Of a stretch of 64,000 nt of DNA, positions 1-9,542 are shown piece after piece. A model generated the notes under the pieces. It had not been told where the DNA came from, made no database searches, and saw only the letters and a list, made by a program, of their open reading frames with translations. Source of the stretch: Mucilaginibacter frigoritolerans (GTDB lineage: Bacteria > Bacteroidota > Bacteroidia > Sphingobacteriales > Sphingobacteriaceae); NCBI RefSeq assembly GCF_007830615.1, contig NZ_VLLI01000010.1, positions 124,001 to 188,000 of the forward strand, read 5' to 3'. The translations under genes and the position numbers were made by a program. Position 1 is the first letter of the stretch. Each line of letters opens with the position of its first letter.

Positions 1-2121
1 ATTTGAGGCGTCAGAAAATCGTTCTTTGTAGATGGTATAAGCCCTGTCCAAGTTCACTTCTTGCAACTTTTCGAGTGTGGGGCCGGTACGCCTGACGTTA
101 TAATTACTCAATATCGCGCTCACCGTGTCGTTGAAAACATTCTTGGGGTCATTGCCCCGGTTAGCCAGTGCCGCCTTACTTTTTTCGATGATGCCCTTAA
201 AGATAACGCTGTCTTTGCGTGGCTCGTTAAACTCTGCATAGATCATTTGAAAAGCGGTTTCCAGGTCCTTTTGTGTCGAACTCCCACTAAAGCCCTGGTA
301 GCGGTCGGAGATATAGGGCGCTACGCCGACCTGTTTTTCTTCCAGAAATTTGCTCAGTTCGGTAGTGTTAAAATTACCCGCGCCCCCGGAGACGATGACG
401 CCAGCAGCATTCGCCGCGCTTTGGTAATCCGCATCGCTGTATAGGGAAGTGCCACCTGGCGCAAAGGCGCTGAATTGGATCTCATCATTTTTATAATCGG
501 TTGGCTTTAGGATAACTTTTACACCATTGTTCAAAGTAATCGTGGTTATGTTCAATACTTTATTTTGTTGCTCATCGATGATCTTACCGGGAATCGGTGA
601 GACGGCAAGTAATGGTAACTTACTCACTTCGTCTTTATAGGGCGACAGGTTTTCGGTTTCGACGGATCTGAGCCAATTATTTACAATAAGTTCATTTGGA
701 AGTGTGTTTTTATCCTTATCAGGCGCCTGGATCAGTACAACTCGGTTTGTAGTAGTGATATATTCGGCAGCCAAATTATTTACTTCACTCAAGGTAATAC
801 CCGGCAAGTCCCCGCGTGTCAGTTTTGCCTCAGCTACTATTCCGGGTGCTGCAATATCCTTTAAAAAATAGGCCTGGTACTCCTTAACAAAGCTTTCTGA
901 ACTGGTTTTGTCCTTTTCCTGTAATTGTTCATCCAACCCGTTCAGATATGCGGTTTTTGCCCGTTCCAACTCGGTCGCTGTGAAACCAAAGCGTTTGACC
1001 CTCTCGGTTTCCCGCCATACTGCTTTAATGCCTTTTTCCAGCTCACCCGGTTTGGCGTTGACGCTGGCAACATAACTGTCCAGACCACCCATAAAACCGG
1101 TAATACCCGCGCCGCCACCTACAAAAGGCGGATCGACATTTCGTGACAGTTCAGCATAACGTTCGGCCAGCATCTGGTTGAACAGATTTTGTATGATGGC
1201 TTTGCGGTAATCCACCGCCGTTTTTAATGGCAGCATGGGATGTTTTATAATGATCTCTGCTGTGGTAGAGGTCATTTCCTTATCAGTTACGGCGACAAAT
1301 TGATTTTTGCCGGTTAGTGCTACGGTATATTTTGCCCTTATCCTTTCATGTACAGGGTTTTTCAGGTCACTGAACATTGTTTTAACCACCTTTTCCAGGC
1401 TGTCTGCATTGATGTCCCCCACGATGATTAGCGCCTGTAAGTCAGGCCTATACCAGTCATGGTAGAAACGTGCGATAGTTGGTCTTTTGAAATTATCCAG
1501 TACTGTATCCAAACCTATGGGTATTCTGACCGCATATCTTGAATTATCTAACAATACCGGCCAATACACCCGCTGCATCCTTTCGCCTGCACCTTTGCCC
1601 AGTCTTTTTTCCTCCAACACTACGCCGCGTTCCTTATCGATCTCGGTCGGATCAAGGGTAGCGCTTTGCGCCCAGTCGTGCATGATCAACATACCTTCAC
1701 GAAGGATATCCGGTTTATCAGACGGCAGTGGCAATTCGTAAACCGTTTCATCAAAACTGGTATAAGCGTTGATATCCGCGCCGAACCGCACACCCGCTTT
1801 TTGCAAATAATCTACCAGCTCGTTATGGGGAAAATGCACGGTGCCATTAAAGTTCATGTGCTCCATAAAGTGAGCCAGGCCGCGCTGGTCCTCATCTTCC
1901 AACACAGAGCCGACTTTGTTGACCATATACATATACACCCTGTGCTTGGGTTCTTCATTATGGCGGATATAATAGGTAAAACCGTTGGGTAGGTGTCCGA
2001 CTTTCACCGCCGGGTCCAATGGTAAAACCTGTCCTTTCACAGACATGCTTAAAAAGGTTATACCTAAGAAAATTATTAAGACAGCAAAAGGCAGTCTGAT
2101 CGATGTGGGTGTTTGTTTCAT
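1..2121 (-). CDS. M16 family zinc metallopeptidase (partial, C-terminus beyond window)
   Basis: The frame is open without a stop from an ATG at 2121 to the window edge, giving 707 codons. Residues 1-31 form a signal peptide. Residues 84-88 read HFMEH, the inverted HxxEH zinc motif of the insulinase/pitrilysin (M16) family, followed by the usual FNGT stretch. M16 proteins of this PqqL-like type are usually 900-950 residues with two M16 halves, so roughly 200 residues are missing. A secreted or periplasmic oligopeptide-degrading protease is expected. It is the last visible gene of the minus-strand cluster, 26 nt after the upstream MutS-like gene, so co-transcription is likely. The link to peptide processing after SusCD import is inference. 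Confidence 0.93.
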   Translation of the reverse strand, partial: MKQTPTSIRLPFAVLIIFLGITFLSMSVKGQVLPLDPAVKVGHLPNGFTYYIRHNEEPKHRVYMYMVNKVGSVLEDEDQRGLAHFMEHMNFNGTVHFPHNELVDYLQKAGVRFGADINAYTSFDETVYELPLPSDKPDILREGMLIMHDWAQSATLDPTEIDKERGVVLEEKRLGKGAGERMQRVYWPVLLDNSRYAVRIPIGLDTVLDNFKRPTIARFYHDWYRPDLQALIIVGDINADSLEKVVKTMFSDLKNPVHERIRAKYTVALTGKNQFVAVTDKEMTSTTAEIIIKHPMLPLKTAVDYRKAIIQNLFNQMLAERYAELSRNVDPPFVGGGAGITGFMGGLDSYVASVNAKPGELEKGIKAVWRETERVKRFGFTATELERAKTAYLNGLDEQLQEKDKTSSESFVKEYQAYFLKDIAAPGIVAEAKLTRGDLPGITLSEVNNLAAEYITTTNRVVLIQAPDKDKNTLPNELIVNNWLRSVETENLSPYKDEVSKLPLLAVSPIPGKIIDEQQNKVLNITTITLNNGVKVILKPTDYKNDEIQFSAFAPGGTSLYSDADYQSAANAAGVIVSGGAGNFNTTELSKFLEEKQVGVAPYISDRYQGFSGSSTQKDLETAFQMIYAEFNEPRKDSVIFKGIIEKSKAALANRGNDPKNVFNDTVSAILSNYNVRRTGPTLEKLQEVNLDRAYTIYKERFSDASN

Positions 2122-2147
2122 TTTTTTAATTTTAGGTGGCAGATGGT

Positions 2148-3458
2148 TTATTTTAACAACTCCAGAATTCCCTCATTTTCGATTAGAATCATTCCATGAC
2201 GGTCATCGGAAACGCCTTGCGTTAAATTGTAAGTATAGGTTGGTATTTTTCCATTCATCACCGTCGGCAAATAGAAGAACTGAATATGTTCGCCCACATT
2301 ATCAAATTCTTCGACGACTTCAATAATGTGGGTTGATATGATAAATCCACATTTCTTATATTTCGAAAAGGCTTCGGTTACCGCCAGGGTGGCATCATAG
2401 GCATCCTTTACATTAGTTCCTTTAAAGAGCTCATCAAAGATGACAAACAGCTTTTTTGAGGCACTTACGGCTTCAGCAACTTCTTTCACACGTCTTACCT
2501 CGGCATAATAATGACTATAACCTTGCGCTAAGTTGTCTGAAACATTGATTGATGTGTACAGTCCATCCTTTACAGAAAAGATCATTTCATCTGCGGAAAC
2601 AGGAAACCCCATGTGGGCAAGATACATGGCTATGCCAACCGACTTCATCAGGGTGGATTTTCCAGCCATATTTGCACCGGTTAGGAAGAAAACATTTTTG
2701 TCCCTGTTTATTTCAAGGTTATTGCCTTTTGCAAACTTAACAAGCGGATTTTTACAGTTGATTATAGACAAATTATTGTTGTCCGCCGACTGAGCAAGTG
2801 CATATGAAAATCCTTTTGTGCGGGATACCCCGGCGACAGCAATATAAAGGTCTAAATGGTGCGTAAGATCCACCAGGTCCAGTAAATACTGATTCATCCG
2901 CACTCTAAATTTACGATCATAACCGACCATTTTAGAAAAGGATATTTTTTCGGATTTAAACCCTATTACTTTTAGATGATTTTCGAGCAAATCACGGGCA
3001 TTCTGCAAGTCTTTTGAAACCGGATTTTCGCCCATGAAAGAAATGATATGAAATACCAATTCATTTAGCTGACGGCAAAATTTAAGAGTTGATTGAATTT
3101 GCCTGACTCTTAAATTGTATTCTTCGGATACGCCCACCATTTTCATGGTTGCAATCCGCACGGTGCTCACGAGGCTGGACAAAATGCCTACCCCGCCACC
3201 TTCAAGATATGTTTCCGCAATTGAAAATGCTTGGGCATCTATTGTAAAAGGAATATTAATCTCCTGAAAATGTTTAAAAATCGAACTCCTTAAGTTGATT
3301 GCTTCATAGTCAGTCAATGGGTTATTGAACATCTTTTCCAGAAGCCGGGAAGCTCCGGCCGTTTTCGCACTATTAAAAACGGCATATACAGACTTATTGC
3401 TATACCTGTCCAGTAAGTTAAGATCTTGCCTGGTTTGAAAATCAGTGAAAAAAGTCAT
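2148..3458 (-). CDS. MutS domain V-like ATPase, paralogue 2 (436 aa)
   Basis: This is a MutS-family ATPase without the N-terminal mismatch-recognition domain. The C-terminal half carries Walker A GANMAGKST (about 261-269), Walker B FVIFDEL (about 338-344) followed by the GTN loop, and an STHIIE switch. The N-terminal half (about 1-240) is helical and resembles the MutS core/lever. True MutS is about 870 aa and is encoded separately at 52178-54787. The start overlaps the stop of the upstream paralogue by 4 nt, implying translational coupling. The two proteins share the same layout, including a conserved DRHGM segment near the C-terminus, so they may form a heterodimer (inference). The function is unknown; a mismatch-repair role is unlikely. 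Confidence 0.88.
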   Translation of the reverse strand: MTFFTDFQTRQDLNLLDRYSNKSVYAVFNSAKTAGASRLLEKMFNNPLTDYEAINLRSSIFKHFQEINIPFTIDAQAFSIAETYLEGGGVGILSSLVSTVRIATMKMVGVSEEYNLRVRQIQSTLKFCRQLNELVFHIISFMGENPVSKDLQNARDLLENHLKVIGFKSEKISFSKMVGYDRKFRVRMNQYLLDLVDLTHHLDLYIAVAGVSRTKGFSYALAQSADNNNLSIINCKNPLVKFAKGNNLEINRDKNVFFLTGANMAGKSTLMKSVGIAMYLAHMGFPVSADEMIFSVKDGLYTSINVSDNLAQGYSHYYAEVRRVKEVAEAVSASKKLFVIFDELFKGTNVKDAYDATLAVTEAFSKYKKCGFIISTHIIEVVEEFDNVGEHIQFFYLPTVMNGKIPTYTYNLTQGVSDDRHGMILIENEGILELLK

Positions 3459-4771
3459 ATTTTATCTTGATTTTGATTAAGTATATCCAGTATACCTTCA
3501 TTTTGAACGATAAGCATTCCATGGCGATCTTCCGTTATGCCTTTCTGAATTTTATAATTATAAAAAGGCTTGCCATCCTTCATTGAAGTTGAAAGGCATA
3601 TAAACGAAATGCTTGGGTACAGTGGCCTCAGCTTTTCACCAGCTTCAATGATGTGTGTTGAAATCATAAAAATGGAATCATTTTTTTTCGACAAGGCGGA
3701 CGTAATTGCAACCGTTGCATCAAAAGCGTCTTTGACATTAGTTCCCCGGAACAGTTCATCGACGATGAGCACCATCCGTTTACCTTTTTGCAGATATTCA
3801 GCCATTTTACGTATCCGCACTACTTCTGCGTAAAAATGACTATGGCCAATACTCAAGTTGTCAGACAAATTTATCGTAGTCAGTAAGCCATCAAAAACGC
3901 TGAAAGTCATTCGTAAAGCAGGAACGGGAAATCCTATATGCGCTAAAAACACCGCAATACCGAATGATTTCATAAAAGTTGACTTTCCGGCCATATTTAC
4001 GCCGGTTAAAAAAATCAAGTTCTTGCCGGCTGTTGCTGCGATGTCATTCGGGACCGCGCCTGGAAGTAAAGGATGCCTTAATCCGGTTATTTCTAAAATT
4101 GGCTCTGGGCTATCCTGTACTTTAGGAAAAGTGAGTCCATTTGCCTTTGCAACCTCTGCCACAGTAATATTGACATCGAGTGAATAAATTAGATAAAGCA
4201 GTCTTTTCAGCTTTTCCCGTTTTTCGAATCTAAAATAACGGTCAAGATCAGTAAGCTGGCGCCAATTGATTGTTTCATAACCCGGAATCACTTCGCGGAC
4301 AGCCTTAAGTTCGGCATAAGTATCCTGATAAGGACTTACTTTAGCTTTACTTCCAATTTTGTCTAAAAAAGCTTCCAGCTCTTTTCCAATACTGATCACT
4401 GCTTTTATCGCAGCTATTTGAAGTTGAGTTTGTGAATTGGGTTGAATAAATTCCTTTAAAAATTGGGCGGGAGACCTTTTTTTGTATACCAATAAGCTAC
4501 GCTCATCCGTATCTTGCAAATATTGGTCCGCCAAATCCAGGTTGATCACACTTATCGGAAATTCCAGTTGCAGTTCATGGAAAAATTCAAACACTTCAAC
4601 TCTCTTTTTTATAGCTTTCGCCGAAGCTAAGGGGTATTGAAACAATTCATCCAGCTGTTCGGCGCCCCCCTTTGTTTTGGTAAAATTAAAGAGCGACTGT
4701 ACCGCCCGTTTTCCTTTTTTACCGGGAATTTCAAGGTCGTTAAGGGTTTGTTTATCTATAATAAAGCTCAT
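3455..4771 (-). CDS. MutS domain V-like ATPase, paralogue 1 (438 aa)
   Basis: This is the first of two tandem MutS-type ATPases. Walker A GVNMAGKST lies at about 257-265, Walker B LIVDEL at about 335-340, then FRGTN and STHIIE; an EDRHGM segment lies near the C-terminus. There is no domain I (the Phe-x-Glu mismatch reader) and no signal peptide, so the protein is probably cytoplasmic. It begins 4 nt after the stop of the ABC permease gene and overlaps the next MutS-like gene by 4 nt, so all four genes from the ABC ATPase onward look like one operon. Bacteroidota genomes are known to carry such short MutS-related proteins, but I know of no established function. Confidence 0.88.
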   Translation of the reverse strand: MSFIIDKQTLNDLEIPGKKGKRAVQSLFNFTKTKGGAEQLDELFQYPLASAKAIKKRVEVFEFFHELQLEFPISVINLDLADQYLQDTDERSLLVYKKRSPAQFLKEFIQPNSQTQLQIAAIKAVISIGKELEAFLDKIGSKAKVSPYQDTYAELKAVREVIPGYETINWRQLTDLDRYFRFEKREKLKRLLYLIYSLDVNITVAEVAKANGLTFPKVQDSPEPILEITGLRHPLLPGAVPNDIAATAGKNLIFLTGVNMAGKSTFMKSFGIAVFLAHIGFPVPALRMTFSVFDGLLTTINLSDNLSIGHSHFYAEVVRIRKMAEYLQKGKRMVLIVDELFRGTNVKDAFDATVAITSALSKKNDSIFMISTHIIEAGEKLRPLYPSISFICLSTSMKDGKPFYNYKIQKGITEDRHGMLIVQNEGILDILNQNQDKI

Positions 4772-4775
4772 ATGT

Positions 4776-7064
4776 TTACCTGCTCTTTCTCCTTAAGTAA
4801 ATGATGAAGGCAATTAAAATCAGTATAAGCGGATATATCCATCGGAATATCACTGAATATATTCTCCACGATTTGTCACTAATATTTGTATCATTATCAA
4901 TGCCTGGAGGACGATGATTGTCAATAGGCGAAACCCCATCAGAAAGCCATTCGAAAGCAGCCGGAATAAAGTTATAGTTACCCGAATTAGCCGTTTCGTG
5001 ACTTTCAAATAACCGGCCATTACTTAGAAAGTCGGCATCACCTGTAACTATTATTTTCTGTTTTCTGCCATTAATATCTTTTGAAAGCGCTATGACGGTA
5101 GGATAGGTTTTTGCCTCTCTAATATCATTTGCAGGGAACACAATCGAAGCGCTCTTAAGATCGATTTTTTGAGTTTCCGTCCAACTTTTTGAGCCTGAAT
5201 TAAATAACACTTGTGCCAGATATCCCTTATCACCTATCAGATTTAGCGCTGCAGCAGTAGGCATATATAAGCCCTCGTGCCTCTCTAAAATATCATTAAA
5301 ATATTTAGAAAAATGTATGGCATCTGTCGATGGCTTCAGGCTCATCAAATCAGGCTGTAAATGCTGGGTAGTATCCAGTAAGGTGCCAGGAAGTATTTTT
5401 ACGCCGAAATCACTTAAAATTGGATTTAAGTACTCCTGAGCACCGGGCTCGCCAAGAATCATCATATTCTTACCTGACATAAGGTATGAATGAAGATTCT
5501 TTATTTGGCTTGCTGACAGCGCTGTTTTTGGATCAGCTAAAATCAGTATGTTAATATCATCTGCAACCGGTTGATCCAGCGAAACCTCACGTACATCAAA
5601 TCCCTGGTTAACTAAAGCGTATCTATAGTCTTTCTGTACTGTAAATCTTTTGTAACCGTCTTCATAATTGCTGTTTATCGACCGTTCATTGTGACCGCTT
5701 ATCACCCCGACAATAGGTAATTTTTGATTTAGCCTTTTCAACGCAGCTGAAATTTCCGATTCCCATGGCACAACTATCGCGTCGTTAAAAGTTCTCAACC
5801 AGGCGGTTTTATTATTACTCCCTTCAATCAATGAAACCTGCTGAAATCCTTCGGAAGCCAGATCTACTTTGGGATCAATATCGGCATACGGGATAACATT
5901 AAAATCCATCCGCATGACCTGCATGGTGGAATCAAGCAATTCCTTTTCGGACAATTTACTGGGTTTTTGATAAAGTGAGCTTTCATTGGTTCTATGATAA
6001 TAATATACATATTTCAATTTTAGCCTCGGTTTGAAACGTACATAAGCTTCATACCGTTTTTGATCATTTTTAAACTCTTCCGGTAAAAAATAAAAACTAT
6101 TTCTTGCCAAAACGTTTACATATGTCGTTATGGTAACATCCTCCGGAAGTTTTGAGACAATATCCTGGCTGCCTTTGGTAAGTGTGTTAACCTTGTTCCG
6201 GGTTACGTCAATGTAATGTTTAAAATCGGGTTGGGCGCTTAAGTAGCCAATGGCAATTGTGATCAAAAATACTATCCCGTAACGAACAGAGCGCTGAACG
6301 AAAGTACTTGGCTGCCGGTTAAAGCTTAAGCGAAGTACCGTAAGAGATAAAAACAGTCCTGAAATCATCAGGAAATAAATAAAATCTTCGGACGTGATAA
6401 GGCCACGTATAAATACATCTGCCCTGGAATTGATTGAAAGCCAATAGGTTATATCCCTTACAAAAGGAATACTTTGGCCTATTCCGCCTATCATTGACAA
6501 AACGGCAAGTATCGCAAAGGTGCCCATTGCTGCTACGATTACATAAGAGGAAATGGAGGACATAAAAAGTCCTATCGCCTCGGAAACCGCTATTATTAAA
6601 AACAGGCCCAGCAAGCCGCAAAATACCAAAGGGACATCCACATTGTGAATGGTAAACAAAGAGAAGATATTAAACACCAATAATATCCCGATCAGCGCCA
6701 GGTCAAAGCAAAGCAGGGCGAGGTATTTACCGATAACTATTTGGACATTTGTTACTGGTGAAGAATACAAAAGCTTTACAGAGCCACTGCTGAATTCATG
6801 GCTCATTATTCCCATGGTTACCAAAGGAATATAGAGGTATAAATAACTTTCGGCAGCGGAGTAAAGACCTTCAGGGCTGGCATAAGCAATAATCGTTAAG
6901 TCAGTGGCCTCAGATTTGGCCCGCTTCCAATACATAAAAAGCTCAAAAATGTGCGAAAACGACAAGCTGCTTTGTATGCAAAAGACAATCAAAACCAACC
7001 AGGCAACCGGGGAATAAAAAAGTTTACGCAGTTCGTTCTTCGCTATATTTAATATGATTTTCAT
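4776..7064 (-). CDS. Fused ABC-2 permease and GldG-like auxiliary protein (GldF-GldG type)
   Basis: The product has 762 residues. Residues 1-260 contain about six membrane segments and look like an ABC-2/GldF permease. After a seventh segment (about 265-285), residues 290-720 form a large extracytoplasmic region like GldG (ABC-type auxiliary domain), with a final membrane anchor and a basic tail. In Flavobacterium, GldF and GldG are separate proteins that work with the GldA ATPase in gliding; here they are one polypeptide. The start overlaps the ATPase gene by 4 nt (ATGA), so the two are coupled. Exporter function is inferred from the family. The substrate is unknown, and the SusCD neighbours do not prove a gliding role. 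Confidence 0.88.
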   Translation of the reverse strand: MKIILNIAKNELRKLFYSPVAWLVLIVFCIQSSLSFSHIFELFMYWKRAKSEATDLTIIAYASPEGLYSAAESYLYLYIPLVTMGIMSHEFSSGSVKLLYSSPVTNVQIVIGKYLALLCFDLALIGILLVFNIFSLFTIHNVDVPLVFCGLLGLFLIIAVSEAIGLFMSSISSYVIVAAMGTFAILAVLSMIGGIGQSIPFVRDITYWLSINSRADVFIRGLITSEDFIYFLMISGLFLSLTVLRLSFNRQPSTFVQRSVRYGIVFLITIAIGYLSAQPDFKHYIDVTRNKVNTLTKGSQDIVSKLPEDVTITTYVNVLARNSFYFLPEEFKNDQKRYEAYVRFKPRLKLKYVYYYHRTNESSLYQKPSKLSEKELLDSTMQVMRMDFNVIPYADIDPKVDLASEGFQQVSLIEGSNNKTAWLRTFNDAIVVPWESEISAALKRLNQKLPIVGVISGHNERSINSNYEDGYKRFTVQKDYRYALVNQGFDVREVSLDQPVADDINILILADPKTALSASQIKNLHSYLMSGKNMMILGEPGAQEYLNPILSDFGVKILPGTLLDTTQHLQPDLMSLKPSTDAIHFSKYFNDILERHEGLYMPTAAALNLIGDKGYLAQVLFNSGSKSWTETQKIDLKSASIVFPANDIREAKTYPTVIALSKDINGRKQKIIVTGDADFLSNGRLFESHETANSGNYNFIPAAFEWLSDGVSPIDNHRPPGIDNDTNISDKSWRIYSVIFRWIYPLILILIAFIIYLRRKSR

Positions 7065-7990
7065 AGGTTATTTTTATTGGATAATTCGGTAAAGATGGCT
7101 TCCAGGGAATTTTTCTCCTGTATGATTTCTGTTAACCGCCAGCCTTTGGCAACACTCATTTCAACGATACGCTCGGTAGCTTCCTGAGCGGATTCAAATT
7201 TTACTTTGTAACGATAGTTTCCAAGTTCAGTGACTTCAACGACCCCAGCGATATTTTTAAGCTCATCAATTGACGGCGCGCCGATCATTGTAACAAGTAG
7301 GGATTCGGGAATGATGTAGTTATCAAAATCAACAATGCTTCCCGAAAACACGACATCACCATGATTGATCATCCAGATGTGATCACAAAGCGCCTGCACC
7401 TCCTGTAGAATATGCGTTGAAAGGACTACGGTGCGTTCTTCGGCAATCTCCCTGATAAGATTTCGCACCTCCAATATCTGATTAGGGTCGAGTCCGTTCG
7501 TCGGCTCATCAAGTACCACCAGGGCTGGCTTGTGTATAATAGCCTGGGCGATACCTACACGTTGCTGATAACCGCCAGATAGGTTTCCGATCAGGCGCCG
7601 CCGGAAGTGCCCGATACCCACTTTTTCCATTACTTCGGTTACTGCATCATCGATATCGTTGGAATCCATTAAACGGAGGTTGGCTGCATAGTTAAGATAT
7701 TCTTCGACCGTTAATTCGCTTAGAACAGGGGGCTTTTGAGGTAGAAAGCCCAGGAAACGTTTTGCATTGATCGGGTCATTTAACATGCTGATTCCGCGTA
7801 TGTAAACATCACCTCCGGTTTGTTTCAGAACACCGCACATGATATTCATGATGGTTGATTTTCCAGCACCATTGGCGCCTAATAAACCATAAATACCGTT
7901 TTTTTTGATATCCAGGTTGATATCTTTGATCGCCCATTGAACCGAATAACGGTGAGACAGGTTGACAACTTTAATTATTGAGTTTTCCAT
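7061..7990 (-). CDS. ABC transporter ATP-binding protein (GldA-like)
   Basis: This 309-residue cytoplasmic ATPase energises the fused permease encoded directly downstream. Walker A GANGAGKST lies at 38-46, the ABC signature LSGGYQQR at 137-144, Walker B VVLDEPT at about 158-164, and an STHIL switch histidine follows. A C-terminal domain of about 90 residues is typical of the ABC-2/GldA group. The gene overlaps the permease start by 4 nt. The 106-nt gap to SusD is the largest break between SusC and the MutS-like genes, so an internal promoter or a transcript boundary could lie there. Confidence 0.93.
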   Translation of the reverse strand: MENSIIKVVNLSHRYSVQWAIKDINLDIKKNGIYGLLGANGAGKSTIMNIMCGVLKQTGGDVYIRGISMLNDPINAKRFLGFLPQKPPVLSELTVEEYLNYAANLRLMDSNDIDDAVTEVMEKVGIGHFRRRLIGNLSGGYQQRVGIAQAIIHKPALVVLDEPTNGLDPNQILEVRNLIREIAEERTVVLSTHILQEVQALCDHIWMINHGDVVFSGSIVDFDNYIIPESLLVTMIGAPSIDELKNIAGVVEVTELGNYRYKVKFESAQEATERIVEMSVAKGWRLTEIIQEKNSLEAIFTELSNKNNL

Positions 7991-8096
7991 GATAATTTAT
8001 AAATAGGTATCCTGTCCGGTATTTTGAACCAGGATCAGGATATACCTACAATTTAATTGGGGAGTAAATTCAGCGTTCAGACTAAGACCTTGCTAC

Positions 8097-9506
8097 TCAA
8101 TAACCCGGATTTTGCGTCCAACCTGGATTAAGTTTCAATTCCCCATAAGGTATTGGATAAAGTGCCGAATGTCCATCGGCAGGCCAGGTTGGTTTCTCGG
8201 CAGTCATAACACTGTTGAGCAGCCCTAACCGTTTCAAGTCAAACCACCGGTGTCCCCATTCGCAGAAAAATTCAGTCTGCCGCTCTTTTAATAGAGCGGA
8301 CTTCAGCTGATCGGCGGTAGTGGCCGTAGTATTAGGCAGGCCTGCACGGGTGCGGATAGCATTAATATCCGCAGCTGCGCCAGCAAGATCACCTTCATTG
8401 ATTTTTGCCTCCGCCCTGATAAGATATTGTTCGGCCAAACGGAATAAAACTTCACCTTCTGTGGTCCCATTGACTTGTAAGGATGTGTTGTTTTTGTATT
8501 TATACGGATAATAGTAGGTTGTACCATTTACTGTATTGCTGGCAGTCCAATTACTTTGACGCAAATCACCAGGTTCAAAGGCATTCAAAAGCTCCGGCAT
8601 CAGCACATATTCCGGTGTAATTGCACTGGAATAAGGAACGAATGTATTACCTTCCGCGACTAAATAAGGATAGAAGCCCGTTGTCAAACCTTGCCATATC
8701 GCCTCCTGATTGCCTGCGATAAAAACATTATTTATGTTTTCCAATTGATACATACCCGATTGAATAATGGCGGAAGCGGCGCTGTCGGCCTTCGCCCATT
8801 GCTGGCGATAGAGGTAGACCCTGCTCAGCAGGGCCATAGCTGTATATTTATTGGGTCTCGCCTGGCCGCTGGAGGGGTAATTGACCGATAATTTTCCGGT
8901 AGCATCCGTCAGATCTTTTGTAATCTGCGCATAGACGTTATCACTTGAGCTTCGGGGTAACTTACTATTAGTAGTATAATCGCTGGTCAATGCTAAAGGT
9001 ACCGCACCATAGAGATTGGTTAAATAAAAATAAGACAACGCACGAACTACCTCACATTCGCCTATAAGTTGATTGCGAAGGGTATTTGAGATGCCTTTGC
9101 TGGCCGTTAATCCTTCTATTGCAGCGTTAGCCTGATAGATAAGCGTACTGCCATAGAAACCGGACCAGATTACACCCGTACTTCCGCCTGACAGGGTTGC
9201 ATTACCGGCTACCTGTTCATCATTATAAATCGGAGCATAATAGCTATCAGTTATCGTCATGTCATCTGCTGATACCGAAGGGTAGAGCGACATATATCCC
9301 GACAGTGGTCCATTTTGGCTGCCGAATGCATTAATGTATATGCCTACAACGCCGTTAACAGAACCGGCACTATCTGCAAAAACATTGCTTGTAACTAACT
9401 GCCCGGGTTCATTGGCCGGAACTACGAGCAGTTTTTTGCAGGACGTACCAAAAAATCCAAGAATGGTAACTGCAAAAATGTAGCTGATATAATATTTTTT
9501 TTTCAT
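8097..9506 (-). CDS. SusD/RagB family outer-membrane nutrient-binding lipoprotein
   Basis: The product has 469 residues. The signal peptide ends in a lipobox (GTSC, Cys 23), so the mature protein is a surface lipoprotein. The SusD-like fold is indicated by the N-terminal helical region with TPR-like segments, by FRLAEQYLIRAEA at about 360-372, and by the C-terminal FFCEWGHRWFDLKRLG-type motif. SusD forms the lid over the SusC barrel and captures oligosaccharides or oligopeptides. Its start lies 36 nt after the stop of the SusC gene, so the pair is an operon. The substrate cannot be read from the sequence. The downstream M16 peptidase hints at peptides (inference). Confidence 0.95.
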   Translation of the reverse strand: MKKKYYISYIFAVTILGFFGTSCKKLLVVPANEPGQLVTSNVFADSAGSVNGVVGIYINAFGSQNGPLSGYMSLYPSVSADDMTITDSYYAPIYNDEQVAGNATLSGGSTGVIWSGFYGSTLIYQANAAIEGLTASKGISNTLRNQLIGECEVVRALSYFYLTNLYGAVPLALTSDYTTNSKLPRSSSDNVYAQITKDLTDATGKLSVNYPSSGQARPNKYTAMALLSRVYLYRQQWAKADSAASAIIQSGMYQLENINNVFIAGNQEAIWQGLTTGFYPYLVAEGNTFVPYSSAITPEYVLMPELLNAFEPGDLRQSNWTASNTVNGTTYYYPYKYKNNTSLQVNGTTEGEVLFRLAEQYLIRAEAKINEGDLAGAAADINAIRTRAGLPNTTATTADQLKSALLKERQTEFFCEWGHRWFDLKRLGLLNSVMTAEKPTWPADGHSALYPIPYGELKLNPGWTQNPGY

Positions 9507-9542
9507 CTTAAGCTTATTTAAAGTGTATAGAGGCTTGATTTA

